Shown in pieces: positions 1 through 9,069 of a DNA stretch of 21,465 nt. The stretch lies in NCBI GenBank assembly GCA_023392285.1, contig JAEVZK010000150.1:1-21465 (forward strand). The letters are read 5' to 3'. Both the position numbers and the translations under genes were made by a program. The first letter of the stretch is position 1. The number at the start of each line of letters is the position of its first letter. Source of the DNA: Armatimonadota bacterium. Lineage in GTDB: Bacteria > Armatimonadota > Fimbriimonadia > Fimbriimonadales > Fimbriimonadaceae. Below the pieces are notes generated by a model that saw only the letters and a list, made by a program, of their open reading frames with translations, was not told where the DNA came from and made no database searches.

Positions 1-43
1 CTTTCACGAACGTGCTTGTTCCTCACAAATTAAGGACGGAGCA

Positions 44-160
44 ATGAAAGAAGACGAACCCAACGACGCATCCCCCAAGCGGCGGAGGCATAAAAAAACT
101 CTGAAGCGACTCCAACTCATCGCATCCGTGCAAGTCTCGCATCGGCCGGTCCAAGGCTAG
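44..160 (+). CDS. Possible small basic protein, 38 aa
   Basis: A short open frame starts with ATG and is preceded by a good Shine-Dalgarno-like AAGGA seven bases upstream (32-36). It encodes 38 residues: an acidic start (MKEDEPND) followed by a strongly basic stretch (KRRRHKK) and a short hydrophobic patch. No family is recognised. It ends 53 bases before the nuclease-like gene, so the two could share a transcript. Support comes only from the ribosome binding site and spacing; it may be chance. Confidence 0.3.
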   Translation: MKEDEPNDASPKRRRHKKTLKRLQLIASVQVSHRPVQG

Positions 161-213
161 GGAGGCGCCATCCTCGTAAGTAGCGAAGGCAGAAAAGTTT
201 TAAAAAACGAAAT

Positions 214-1167
214 GTGTCGGATAATAGATCTATGAGTACAACTACTGAAGTTCCATACCATAGCTACATGACAGTTGAGAGCGAGGCAGAATGGCTTCAA
301 CAGTGCAATGACTTCTGCGCGCGCCTGCTGGATGTTAACCCAGGCCTTACGAGCGCAAAGATTTTTCCGCATGTGGCTGATCCTGAGCGCCAGTTGGAGG
401 CAGCGGCTCCGGACGCACCGGTTCGGGTCCGGATCCGGCGTGAACTGTTTGGCCTTACCGCAGCTTTTCGCTTCCTCGAGAGAAGAGTCAAGGCCGTACC
501 GGTTTGTACCGATGCTGTAGTGCGCCGAATAGCACTGGCTATGGACCGGCAACGCGATGCCGTTCCACCTGGGGCTACTTCCGAAGTTCTGAGCGCAGCT
601 TATGAATGCGTCGTGCTCATGAGAATGACGCAGGCAGGTTTCTACGGCGCATTTCTAGATGCCGGAAATGGGAAGCGACCCGATTTGGTTTTTCCTGACG
701 CAGCACTACTGGTGGAATGCAAGGACAGTCAGGGCATGAGCGGCTACAACGAAGATATATCGAAGATGGCGCTATGGGCTAGATCGCAAGCAGACTACGC
801 GCGAACGCAGCTCCTGACTGAAGACCCTTCTCAGAACTTCGAACACATTATCTGCCTAGACCTTCCGGAGAACGCCTTTAAGGTTCTTGCCAAAGATGAA
901 GAGATTCGCACAAATTTCTTCCGTCAAGCACTATCCCACCCTGAGGATCTGAATCAATTCGAAGCCCGGGCACAAAACATCTTCTTTTCCTCGATCGATT
1001 TTAATGACCAACTGCCGCTCAGTGTCGGCCAAATTAATCATCCGGAATACGAGGGATGGTGGCCTCAAGTAATCGTCGGACCCGCGGTAACACGTGCTCA
1101 GCAAGTCCACGAGGCGATTTATCGGACGCTTGGCTCTAAGTCCGACGATGCACCAGACTCGTGGTAA
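214..1167 (+). CDS. PD-(D/E)XK nuclease-like protein of unknown role
   Basis: This is a 317-aa soluble protein starting at GTG; an in-frame ATG at 232 is an alternative start, and neither has a strong ribosome binding site. Residues about 150-190 carry the pattern of a PD-(D/E)XK active site: Pro-Asp (D157 in PDLVF), a hydrophobic strand, then E168-C-K170 (VECKDS). This layout is typical of restriction-endonuclease-fold enzymes that cut or process DNA. I did not recognise a named family. The rest is helix-rich at the N-terminus and has no membrane segment. There is no methyltransferase or helicase beside it, so it is not an obvious restriction system. It converges on the 96-aa gene with only nine bases between the stops. 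Confidence 0.75.
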   Translation: MSDNRSMSTTTEVPYHSYMTVESEAEWLQQCNDFCARLLDVNPGLTSAKIFPHVADPERQLEAAAPDAPVRVRIRRELFGLTAAFRFLERRVKAVPVCTDAVVRRIALAMDRQRDAVPPGATSEVLSAAYECVVLMRMTQAGFYGAFLDAGNGKRPDLVFPDAALLVECKDSQGMSGYNEDISKMALWARSQADYARTQLLTEDPSQNFEHIICLDLPENAFKVLAKDEEIRTNFFRQALSHPEDLNQFEARAQNIFFSSIDFNDQLPLSVGQINHPEYEGWWPQVIVGPAVTRAQQVHEAIYRTLGSKSDDAPDSW

Positions 1168-1176
1168 CCCCGCGTC

Positions 1177-1466
1177 TCAAGAACCGGGCGCTCTACGCGC
1201 TTTGACTTCCGCAAGCCTCTGTTGAAGGAAGGCGACAGCTTCGTCGAGTTTTTCCCCGCGCTCCCACGCAAACCAGTCCCCGTTTCGCTCAATGTATTTG
1301 TCCCATGTTCCATCGGCGAAAGTGTCAGGCTCGTAGCGTTCGTGGAACGCCGCTGAGTCAATTGCGACGATCTGGTCGACGAGCGCTGCGACGGGCGCGG
1401 GTAAGGTCGGCTTGCCGTACGATAGGTAATCGGTCAGGGGATGGTCGCCAGGCTTGCCGTTCGCCA

Positions 1467-1467
<1 letters not shown>
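1177..1467 (-). CDS. Hypothetical protein, 96 aa, coupled to sufB
   Basis: This small soluble protein begins at an ATG whose A is the last base of the sufB stop codon (TAATG), so translation is probably coupled to sufB. It is rich in Trp and acidic residues in the middle (GTWDKYIERNGDWFAWERG) and ends in a helix (EKLDEAVAFLQQRLAEVKAR). There are no cysteines, so it is not an iron-sulfur carrier by simple inspection. No family is recognised. Sharing a transcript with sufB suggests, but does not show, a link to Fe-S assembly. Confidence 0.7.
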
Positions 1468-3134
<1,667 letters not shown>

Positions 3135-3176
3135 CTGCTTTTTCCTACGCTCGTGAGGCGCAGCGCTGCCAGAGAG

Positions 3177-3219
3177 GGCGAAGCAAGCTTCGCCGGTGAA
3201 AGCGGTGATGAATCACCGC
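3177..3219. repeat. Paired hairpins upstream of sufB
   Basis: Two perfect 8-bp inverted repeats lie seven bases apart in the 198-bp gap between sufB and the membrane-protein gene: GGCGAAGC-aa-GCTTCGCC (3177-3194) and GCGGTGAT-ga-ATCACCGC (3202-3219). Neither is followed by a T-run on either strand, so they are not standard terminators. They look like a dispersed palindromic element or a structured 5' leader for sufB. The rest of the gap holds no gene; a weak TTGAAC (3306-3301) with TATGCC 19 bases further on is the only promoter-like sequence seen for sufB. Confidence 0.5.
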
Positions 3220-3332
3220 ACTCCAAACGCCCACCCGGCAGCACCGGCATCGCGATCTGGTTGTGACCCTATTATGGCATAGGAGCGCTCCAGGAGGCAG
3301 GTTCAATAGGTATGCGGTTATCCGACTTGCCA

Positions 3333-4622
3333 CTAAGCATGGTGTTGGGGAACCAGATATCGGGGATCGATTTCGAGGACGGCTCCGGCCTCAGTCCGAA
3401 GGCGCCACCAGACTTGGCCGAACTGGGTGGTAGCCGTTTCCGCTTTCCTCGAGGTCTTGATTAAGTCCGCTCCAAGCGGTTGACCATCGAACCCGTTGGC
3501 TCTTCTTTCAATCCGCCTTATCTGATAGCCAAATGCCGTTCGGCGAATTTGAGCAAACATGGCTCGCCGCAACGATAAGGTGCGATGGAAGGAAGAAACA
3601 CCGACGGTTAAACCAAGCGCCGCGAAGAGGGTGCAAACCGTTGCGATCAACGGTTTTCCCGACGGAGTCTTTTCGATCGAGTAGATCATGAAACCCACAA
3701 AAAGAGCGACAAAAATCAGTAAAGTGACCGCACCCGCCATTCTTTGCTCGTTTGCGCGAAGCTGATCGGGAGCGACGTAGCCGTACCAGATACCCGGCTG
3801 CAGGTCGACTGTCGCGAGACGTCCCTTTCGCTCATCGATAAACTCCTGAAGGATGCGATTTTTCTTTCTCGTTCGCTGACTTACCGCCTCAATAAGCAAC
3901 ATCTGCAACATCAAAATGCTGGCGAAAAGCGGAACAAACAATAAGCCGCTGCCAAGTACTTTCAGCAAAGCGACCGCACGATCCATTTGACTACTCGATA
4001 GGTCCGCAAACGTCGTACTCATTTGGGCCGTGCAAGTTCGAACCAGTAGCAGCCCCAAGCTTCCAACGGAAGCACAAACTGGAACGAGCCACCAGCTTAG
4101 GACATTCTTCTTCGCAGGCGCTCGTTCATTGGCAAGGTCTCTCATTCGAGTGGAGATGGCAAGCTTCGCTTGGGCTTGGCCTGGATGCTCCGACCATAAG
4201 TCGTCGACTGGAAACGCTCTTCCGGTTTCATCACACAACATCTGCAGTGGTCGAATTCGGCGGGAACTTCGGAGCGTCATGTCTTTCCATCGACACTGTT
4301 GAACCACCGTTCCTCGCCGTGTCACGGTGATTCCTTCTCGATCCACGCGGACTTGACGACCTCCGTTCCGTCGCCAATAGAAGATTCCGGCGGTTACCCC
4401 GCAGGCGATTCCAATACTCACCGGAAGACGCATCGTAAGAGGCGCCAACGGGTCAGTGAGCAGGCGCACCGTGAGAAGCACGATAGAGGCAAGTAAGAAG
4501 CCCCCGATTCCCCCCAAATAAGCAAGATGCAACAGGAAGCGGCCGCCTTTGAAGACCACCGGTTCTTGGAGATCTTCGGGCTCGACTCGGCCTTGGAAAG
4601 CAAATGGATCGATGTTCGCCAC
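3333..4622 (-). CDS. Multi-pass membrane protein with PH-like segment
   Basis: About 429 aa from the GTG at 4622, chosen because it lies just after the stop of the DUF2235 gene; a TTG at 4646 is also possible, and the frame is open further upstream but would overlap that gene heavily. Membrane segments are visible at about residues 29-55 and 66-83 and four more further on (near VLSWWLVPVCASVGSLGLLL, GSGLLFVPLFASILMLQMLL, AVTLLIFVALFVGFMIY, LIATVCTLFAALGLTVGV). Between the second and third is a soluble stretch with VDREGITVTRRGTVVQQCRW, which resembles bacterial PH-domain strands. The C-terminus is soluble. No catalytic motif is seen. It follows the hydrolase gene by 41 bases and is probably co-transcribed. 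Function unknown. Confidence 0.75.
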   Translation of the reverse strand: MANIDPFAFQGRVEPEDLQEPVVFKGGRFLLHLAYLGGIGGFLLASIVLLTVRLLTDPLAPLTMRLPVSIGIACGVTAGIFYWRRNGGRQVRVDREGITVTRRGTVVQQCRWKDMTLRSSRRIRPLQMLCDETGRAFPVDDLWSEHPGQAQAKLAISTRMRDLANERAPAKKNVLSWWLVPVCASVGSLGLLLVRTCTAQMSTTFADLSSSQMDRAVALLKVLGSGLLFVPLFASILMLQMLLIEAVSQRTRKKNRILQEFIDERKGRLATVDLQPGIWYGYVAPDQLRANEQRMAGAVTLLIFVALFVGFMIYSIEKTPSGKPLIATVCTLFAALGLTVGVSSFHRTLSLRRAMFAQIRRTAFGYQIRRIERRANGFDGQPLGADLIKTSRKAETATTQFGQVWWRLRTEAGAVLEIDPRYLVPQHHA

Positions 4623-4663
4623 TCTCGGAAAGCAGACGCTCGCCAAGTCTCGACCGTTGCGGC

Positions 4664-6421
4664 TCAGCGAGGGGCTAGCTCGGTGGTGGTGCTCCGACGC
4701 ATAAACCAGAGACGGTCCTTCAACACGCAGAAGGCAATCATCACCGCTGACCAAAGAGTTGGTGCGACACTCAAGAGTTCGGTCGATATTTCTGATCGCA
4801 AGATGAAGGCTATCAAGAGGCCGACAACTGCCGCGAGAGGTACGGCGGCACGCCACCTTCCGGCGATACTCGTCACCATAAAGACGAGGCCTGCCATGTA
4901 GAGGGTGATCTGCACGAGCAGCGGACTAAACCAGTTGGTGGGCAGATTAAATGCGGTCGCTGATAAGCTTCCGATGATCAGTGGATATGGAAGGAGTCGC
5001 ACCGATCGCAGCACTGAACGGTTCGGCACCTGACCAAGTACCCACAGGCCGACTCCGGCAAGCAAAGCAAGGGGAAAGAAGCTTCGGATCAGCAGGGGCA
5101 CGAGCGCCAGACCGACGAGAGAAGGAACGAGATCGAAGATCTTGCGTGCGGGTGGCTTGAGCCTCATCTCGAGCGATTGTGACAAGCCTTGGAAAAGCAG
5201 AAAAGCCAAGGTTAACGCCACCGCGATCCAGATTGGCAGAGCTCCCTCGAATGGCCAACTCGAACCAAAGGGCGCTCCGACGGAAGCATTCCAAAACGAG
5301 ATAAGCAGTGCGGTAGCGAAGCTGGTACCCACCAAGTCCCCCAGGCTAAGCGGCACCCTCTTCACTCGGTAAGGCACCGCTTCCGATTGGACTCGTGGCG
5401 TATCGAACCAGCATGGGCTCATCGGCCAGTTGCGCGGAGTCTTATCCCCATAAGCGAGACGAGCGATCGGATGGATCAGTGCTTCCTCCGGGATGGTGCG
5501 AATGTGCTTCCAACTTGGCCAGTTGAAGCGGTAACCAGAGACGCGCTTGGAGAATTGCTTTAAGGGGTAGAAGCCCGCGAAGACAAAGATGTTAAACAAT
5601 CCGATATTGCGAACTGGCGGTGCGTCGGATTTCTTGAACGGGAGGGGATCGGTGGCGATCAGCCCAGCCTCGCGAGCCTGGCCAAAGATCCATTCCATCG
5701 CTTCATCCGCGATGCGTGATTTGTCCTTGCTGAGGCCACCGCCGACATCGCGGTGGACTCCTGGAAACCAAACTTCAGTCAAGCCGGGTTGGGTTGGCTT
5801 GAACAAGTCTTCCGGAAAGACGTTGCGTTGCTCGTCGATGGAAACCGCATGGCAGACGCGCAGAATCGACTCATTGTAGGCGGTGTGAGGAAAGGTAATA
5901 AATCGCTTGAGCACGCCGACTGAACTCACGGTGTCGAAGACGCCCAAGAAATCGATCTTCACGTTCTGCGTCAGGCGCAGCACCCGCTTCACCCTTCCCG
6001 CCTCGACGTTGTTCCAGTTGGCGTAGCTCTGCCACAGGTAAGGCGAGAGGTGCTTTAACTCTGCCGCGAGCAATCCATATTCATGAACTAGTCCTGCCAA
6101 AACTCGCGCCGTATATGCTCCGCGGCTAAAGCCAAAAAGGAAGATTTTATCTCCGGGCTCGTAATGATCGACAAGAAAATCGTAGCCTTGCAGGACCTTG
6201 TCGTGCAGCCCAGTCGCGGTCGCTGAATCAAGCAACCTGAGGAAGGTTCTGCGGAAAGTGCCCAGCGCTTTGGTGTCGGTGAGCGTGCCCACTCCGCCAT
6301 CGTAATAGCAGAGCTGTCGATCTGACTTTTCACTTGCGATGTAGGCTTTCGCAACGTTAGTCGAGTGGCTCGCCACCCAATCGCCGGTGCCATCGAAGCA
6401 AAGAACGATGTTCTTTCCCAT
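4664..6421 (-). CDS. DUF2235 (Tle1-like) alpha/beta hydrolase with membrane C-terminus
   Basis: The N-terminal half (about residues 1-330) matches DUF2235, the catalytic domain of the T6SS phospholipase family Tle1: KNIVLCFDGTGDW at the start, nucleophile elbow GFSRGAYTAR with Ser99, LGVFDTVSSVG with Asp163, and VHRDVGGG with His223 (counted from the chosen Met). The C-terminal half has several hydrophobic segments (about 365-560), so the enzyme is membrane-anchored. No other type VI secretion gene is nearby, so a housekeeping or surface lipid esterase role is as likely as an effector role. I chose the second ATG (MGKN) because AGAGG sits six bases before it; the first ATG at 6427 directly abuts the AGAGG. 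Confidence 0.88.
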   Translation of the reverse strand: MGKNIVLCFDGTGDWVASHSTNVAKAYIASEKSDRQLCYYDGGVGTLTDTKALGTFRRTFLRLLDSATATGLHDKVLQGYDFLVDHYEPGDKIFLFGFSRGAYTARVLAGLVHEYGLLAAELKHLSPYLWQSYANWNNVEAGRVKRVLRLTQNVKIDFLGVFDTVSSVGVLKRFITFPHTAYNESILRVCHAVSIDEQRNVFPEDLFKPTQPGLTEVWFPGVHRDVGGGLSKDKSRIADEAMEWIFGQAREAGLIATDPLPFKKSDAPPVRNIGLFNIFVFAGFYPLKQFSKRVSGYRFNWPSWKHIRTIPEEALIHPIARLAYGDKTPRNWPMSPCWFDTPRVQSEAVPYRVKRVPLSLGDLVGTSFATALLISFWNASVGAPFGSSWPFEGALPIWIAVALTLAFLLFQGLSQSLEMRLKPPARKIFDLVPSLVGLALVPLLIRSFFPLALLAGVGLWVLGQVPNRSVLRSVRLLPYPLIIGSLSATAFNLPTNWFSPLLVQITLYMAGLVFMVTSIAGRWRAAVPLAAVVGLLIAFILRSEISTELLSVAPTLWSAVMIAFCVLKDRLWFMRRSTTTELAPR

Positions 6422-6424
6422 TCG

Positions 6425-6438
6425 CATCCTCTAGGATG
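6425..6438 (-). promoter_or_regulatory. Hairpin covering the ribosome binding site of the DUF2235 gene
   Basis: On the minus strand CATCCTAGAGGATG folds into a stem CATCC/GGATG (up to 6 bp). It contains the Shine-Dalgarno AGAGG and the first of the two possible ATG codons. Such a stem could hold back translation, but it is short and may be coincidence. Confidence 0.3.
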
Positions 6439-6522
6439 AGAGACGCAAGGGGCGGGCGATTGTCCTCGGACTCTTCATCTGAGGTCGTGCCGAAACAGGC
6501 TGTCTCGCTACGAATCGTGTGC

Positions 6523-6924
6523 TCAGGTGTCGCCGCGCAGAGGCACTGCTGATCTCCTGCGAATTTGCTCGAACAATACAGCGCACATGATCGGAAAGCC
6601 CATATAAACGGTAGCTCGGACCGCCCAACTGGTGGGGGTCCCTCTCAAATGCAGCAGGAAGCTCACCAAGAAAAACAGATTGATGATGAGGAAAACGCCA
6701 GTAACGAGATAGACTTTTCGACACGCCCAACCAATCATCAGCATGACCACTGCGTAGCCCGAGTTGATTAGCAAGGAACTTAAATTGTCAAAGCTGCCCC
6801 CGCGGGAAATCAGAAAAATCACGAGCTGCAAAAGGAAGTGGCCAACAATACCGGATATGATCGCGCATGCCAAAGCAGCCCCAAACATCGCAAACTTCGA
6901 TGGCTTCTTCACGACCTCTCTCAT
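6523..6924 (-). CDS. Small four-helix membrane protein
   Basis: A protein of 133 aa with four hydrophobic segments (about 10-37, 48-66, 70-91, 100-118) and a basic C-terminal tail (EQIRRRSAVPLRG). No family or catalytic motif is recognised. The ATG was chosen because it overlaps the stop of the upstream prepilin-like gene as ATGA; a GTG nine bases earlier (6933) is in the same frame. The overlap implies translational coupling with the prepilin-like gene. A gap of 101 bases separates it from the DUF2235 gene on the same strand. Confidence 0.7.
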   Translation of the reverse strand: MREVVKKPSKFAMFGAALACAIISGIVGHFLLQLVIFLISRGGSFDNLSSLLINSGYAVVMLMIGWACRKVYLVTGVFLIINLFFLVSFLLHLRGTPTSWAVRATVYMGFPIMCAVLFEQIRRRSAVPLRGDT

Positions 6925-7526
6925 GGCTTCCACGCCAAGTTATCGAACAGCACGGCCCAAGAGAACAACTCAGTACTTCGGAATTTTGGGTGTTCCAACT
7001 TGATGTGACCATCTAGCCAGAGCGCCAGCACTTGATCGGGAACATGTACGGTCGGCAATGCTTGGACATAGCTGTTCGCGGGCAGCCGTTCCGACGAGTA
7101 GAAGATGCTCAGCAACATTGGGTAACGCTTGCCCAGCACGTCCTCAATGCAGGAGACAGGTTGCCCCGAGAGGGTCGTGCAAAGCTCCGCATTCGCGTAT
7201 CCGTAGGAGCCAACCATCGAGCGAAACATGGTTGGCTGGCCCGGCTTCCTCCAATAGTCGCCAGGGTCGAACTTAACGTCGGAATGGTATAAAGCGTCGG
7301 CAACGGGCTGCGGAGGTAAGGCCTCCGTGCTGAGGTCATCCGAGCTATAGAGGGACAGGGCGACATAGCACTGACGGAGGTTGCTCGTCGATACCGATTG
7401 CATGGAGCGCCGCTTGGCCGCCCCCAAAACGGGTAGAAGTATAGCCGTAAGAACCGCAGTCACGACAATTACGACTAGAAGTTCGACGATGGTCAGACCA
7501 CTACTATTTACGGCTATTCTTTTCAC
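6921..7526 (-). CDS. Type II prepilin-like (pseudopilin) protein
   Basis: The N-terminus is a typical class III prepilin signal: a short basic leader (MKRIAVNSS), Gly10 before the cleavage site, then LTIVELLVVIVVTAVLTAILLPVL with Glu at +5 (E15), followed by GAAKRR. Prepilin peptidase would cut after Gly10; the mature protein keeps the helix in the membrane or assembles into a pseudopilus. The 201-aa length and the ending with WLDGHIKLEHP resemble the large H-X9-DG-type prepilin-like families common in Planctomycetes and Armatimonadota. The start is the GTG at 7526, which directly follows an in-frame TAA, so no longer form is possible; no clear ribosome binding site is seen. Confidence 0.88.
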   Translation of the reverse strand: MKRIAVNSSGLTIVELLVVIVVTAVLTAILLPVLGAAKRRSMQSVSTSNLRQCYVALSLYSSDDLSTEALPPQPVADALYHSDVKFDPGDYWRKPGQPTMFRSMVGSYGYANAELCTTLSGQPVSCIEDVLGKRYPMLLSIFYSSERLPANSYVQALPTVHVPDQVLALWLDGHIKLEHPKFRSTELFSWAVLFDNLAWKP

Positions 7527-7602
7527 TTACATATGAGGTGCGAGCAGGAGCAACTGAAGGCAAAGGGCCCAAACTGAGCCGGTATATTTTTCGGGCTTTT
7601 CG

Positions 7603-7634
7603 GCGGCGGTCTCAACGGCCGCCGAGACCGCCGC
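7603..7634. promoter_or_regulatory. Perfect 11-bp hairpin upstream of the prepilin-like gene
   Basis: GCGGCGGTCTC (7603-7613) and GAGACCGCCGC (7624-7634) form a perfect 11-bp stem with a 10-base loop. It sits about 75 bases before the GTG start on the minus strand. There is no T-run on either side, so it is not a standard terminator; a leader structure or an operator is possible. Confidence 0.5.
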
Positions 7635-7813
7635 TAAACCGGTCCGCTCGCCGGTTGGGCCGATGGCTCTTGTAGGAGCGTCATGGTCCTCTGTTGATCG
7701 TAACGACCCGTGGAAAGAAACGATCAACTGCCGCAACTCCGTCGATGAATTCAGGTCCGACGGGCTGAAATGGAAGTTTGTTCTTGCTATTTCGTTTACG
7801 TACCGAAAGCGGT

Positions 7814-7897
7814 TTAGGCAGCAAATCCCAGGCCAGCTAAGTACAACACACTCAGCGCAGCCAGAATCATTGTCCAAGAACCACGGTAATCTTTCAC
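7814..7897 (-). CDS. Possible 27-aa single-span membrane peptide
   Basis: A GTG-started frame encodes a short polar N-terminus (MKDYRGSWT) followed by an uninterrupted hydrophobic stretch (MILAALSVLYLAGLGFAA) that fits one membrane span and then TAA. This layout is like small bacterial membrane peptides. No clear ribosome binding site precedes it and no family is recognised, so it may be chance. Confidence 0.2.
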   Translation of the reverse strand: MKDYRGSWTMILAALSVLYLAGLGFAA

Positions 7898-8135
7898 CGT
7901 TTTTATTTTAAGGCAAGCACTTGGCATTGCGACGTGTGGCTTAATGTTTGCGACCTCTTTCGCAACAAGTCCCAACATAATCGTTCATTTAACAGGATGC
8001 TGTGCGTGCTTGAGCGCCTGAAGCTGCGGGCCGTACGACTCCCGTTCTATTTCGTACCGCTAGCTCGCGGTGCGGCTGCTGGGCTCGTGAAAAGTCTATC
8101 CCCTGCTACCCCGGGTGCGTCATGTGTACAGAACC

Positions 8136-8162
8136 TCCCGTCCCCACCCCTGCCCCTCTCCC
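8136..8162. repeat. G-rich dispersed-element-like sequence
   Basis: On the minus strand this reads GGGAGAGGGGC then AGGGGTGGGGA, the same pattern (GGGAG-GGGG, two or three other bases, GGGGTGG) as the insertion in sufB and the element near 20371-20393. It lies just downstream of the thioredoxin operon. Confidence 0.4.
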
Positions 8163-8208
8163 GCGTGTGAAACAATCATCTCGGCGGGGGAGGAGGGATG
8201 GCGGCCGG

Positions 8209-9069
8209 TTAGCCGCCGTTCAGGCCTTTTTGCATTTGCTCTCGGAGGCTTTCGGCGATGTCCTTATCCTCTTGCTTGAGGTTCGGGAGCTTCAGCGCGG
8301 CGTTGATTGGGGCTTCCATCTTCCTGAACTGGGGCGGATTCATCGTCATGTAGCAGGTAGCGATGCTGAGGTAGCCGTACGCGCGCTTGTCGGTTGTCTT
8401 GCTCGTGGCGGCGGACTTTTCGAAATATTGGATGGCCTTGGAGAATTGGCTGGCGTTCTGGTAGTGATCGCCGATCGCGTTGTAGAGATCGCTGAGCTTA
8501 TCCGTGCGATTCTGGGGATCGATGGCGGTGGCCCTCTTTAGATATTGCTCGGCCTTTGCGACTTCGTATCGATTCGCATAGATGACGCCAAGACGGGTAA
8601 TCGCATCGAGGTTCTTCGAGTTGGCGGCGAGCTTGGCGGTGGCTTTGGGAAAGTCCGCGTAATCCTTGACGAACGTATTCGCATGTTTTACGAACTCGTC
8701 GGGGGTTTCAAGGCCGTCGATCGTTCCGACGACATTCCCCTTGGGATCGATGAACATGATCGTCGGATAATTCTTAATCTTGTATTTTTTGGCTTGAGCC
8801 GAGCCATTCCCTTCCACGTCCAGCCTCACCGGCACGAATTTCTTCGAGACGGCGATTACCTCGGGATTTGTGTAGACGACAGCGTCGAGCATTTTGCCGT
8901 ACTGGTCCCACTTGGTGTAAAAGCTCGCCATGATGAGCTTTCCAGACTTGGCGGAGGTGGACATTGCGGAGCTCCAGTTGGGGACCCAGCTAATGTTTTG
9001 AGCGAAAGCTGCCACCCCGGCCATCAGGATGCCGGCGGCGATTGCCAGACGTGAAAGAGTGTTGTTCAT
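8209..9069 (-). CDS. Exported thioredoxin-fold protein lacking CxxC, with TPR-like repeats
   Basis: A signal peptide (about 1-24, ending AAFAQN) is followed by a thioredoxin fold (about 25-140) and a helical-repeat region resembling TPRs (about 145-280; LGVIYANRYEVAKAEQYLKRA, AIGDHYQNASQFSKAIQYFEKSA). The redox motif is gone: where the paralogues read WCVNC and W-Sec-GSC, this one has W54-D55-Q-Y-G58-K. The cis-proline loop (NYPTIMFID) and the VPVRLDVEG strand are kept, so the fold should be intact but without thiol chemistry. It is the last gene of the operon, starting by ATGA overlap with the selenoprotein gene. A scaffold or substrate-binding role is an inference. Confidence 0.87.
   Translation of the reverse strand: MNNTLSRLAIAAGILMAGVAAFAQNISWVPNWSSAMSTSAKSGKLIMASFYTKWDQYGKMLDAVVYTNPEVIAVSKKFVPVRLDVEGNGSAQAKKYKIKNYPTIMFIDPKGNVVGTIDGLETPDEFVKHANTFVKDYADFPKATAKLAANSKNLDAITRLGVIYANRYEVAKAEQYLKRATAIDPQNRTDKLSDLYNAIGDHYQNASQFSKAIQYFEKSAATSKTTDKRAYGYLSIATCYMTMNPPQFRKMEAPINAALKLPNLKQEDKDIAESLREQMQKGLNGG

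Larger units (their letters stand above)
7527..8208. other. 682-base non-coding stretch
   Basis: This gap lies upstream of the prepilin-like gene and downstream of the thioredoxin operon, both on the minus strand. It holds a strong hairpin (7603-7634), a possible 27-residue membrane peptide (7814-7897) and a G-rich repeat-like element (about 8136-8162, with a loose inverted partner at 8182-8199). Frames of 82-116 codons here have unconvincing composition. No tRNA or clear promoter was seen. Confidence 0.6.

Noticed and set aside
157..552. Minus-strand frame of 131 codons
   Set aside because: It lies across the start of the nuclease-like gene and has no start signal or family features.
4623..4856. 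N-terminal extension of the membrane-protein gene
   Set aside because: It would overlap the DUF2235 coding end by about 190 bases and the added residues look like out-of-frame translation.
4664..6421. Type VI secretion effector locus
   Set aside because: The Tle1-like domain is clear, but no Hcp, VgrG, adaptor or immunity gene is seen, so a secretion role is not supported.
7527..7877. Minus-strand frame of 116 codons before the prepilin-like gene
   Set aside because: Composition is not protein-like, it runs across the perfect hairpin and no ribosome binding site is seen.
7663..7911. Plus-strand frame of 82 codons
   Set aside because: No recognisable motif, start signal or neighbour on the same strand.
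8545..9054. Plus-strand frame of 169 codons
   Set aside because: It is antisense to the TPR-thioredoxin gene, which has a signal peptide and clear domains.
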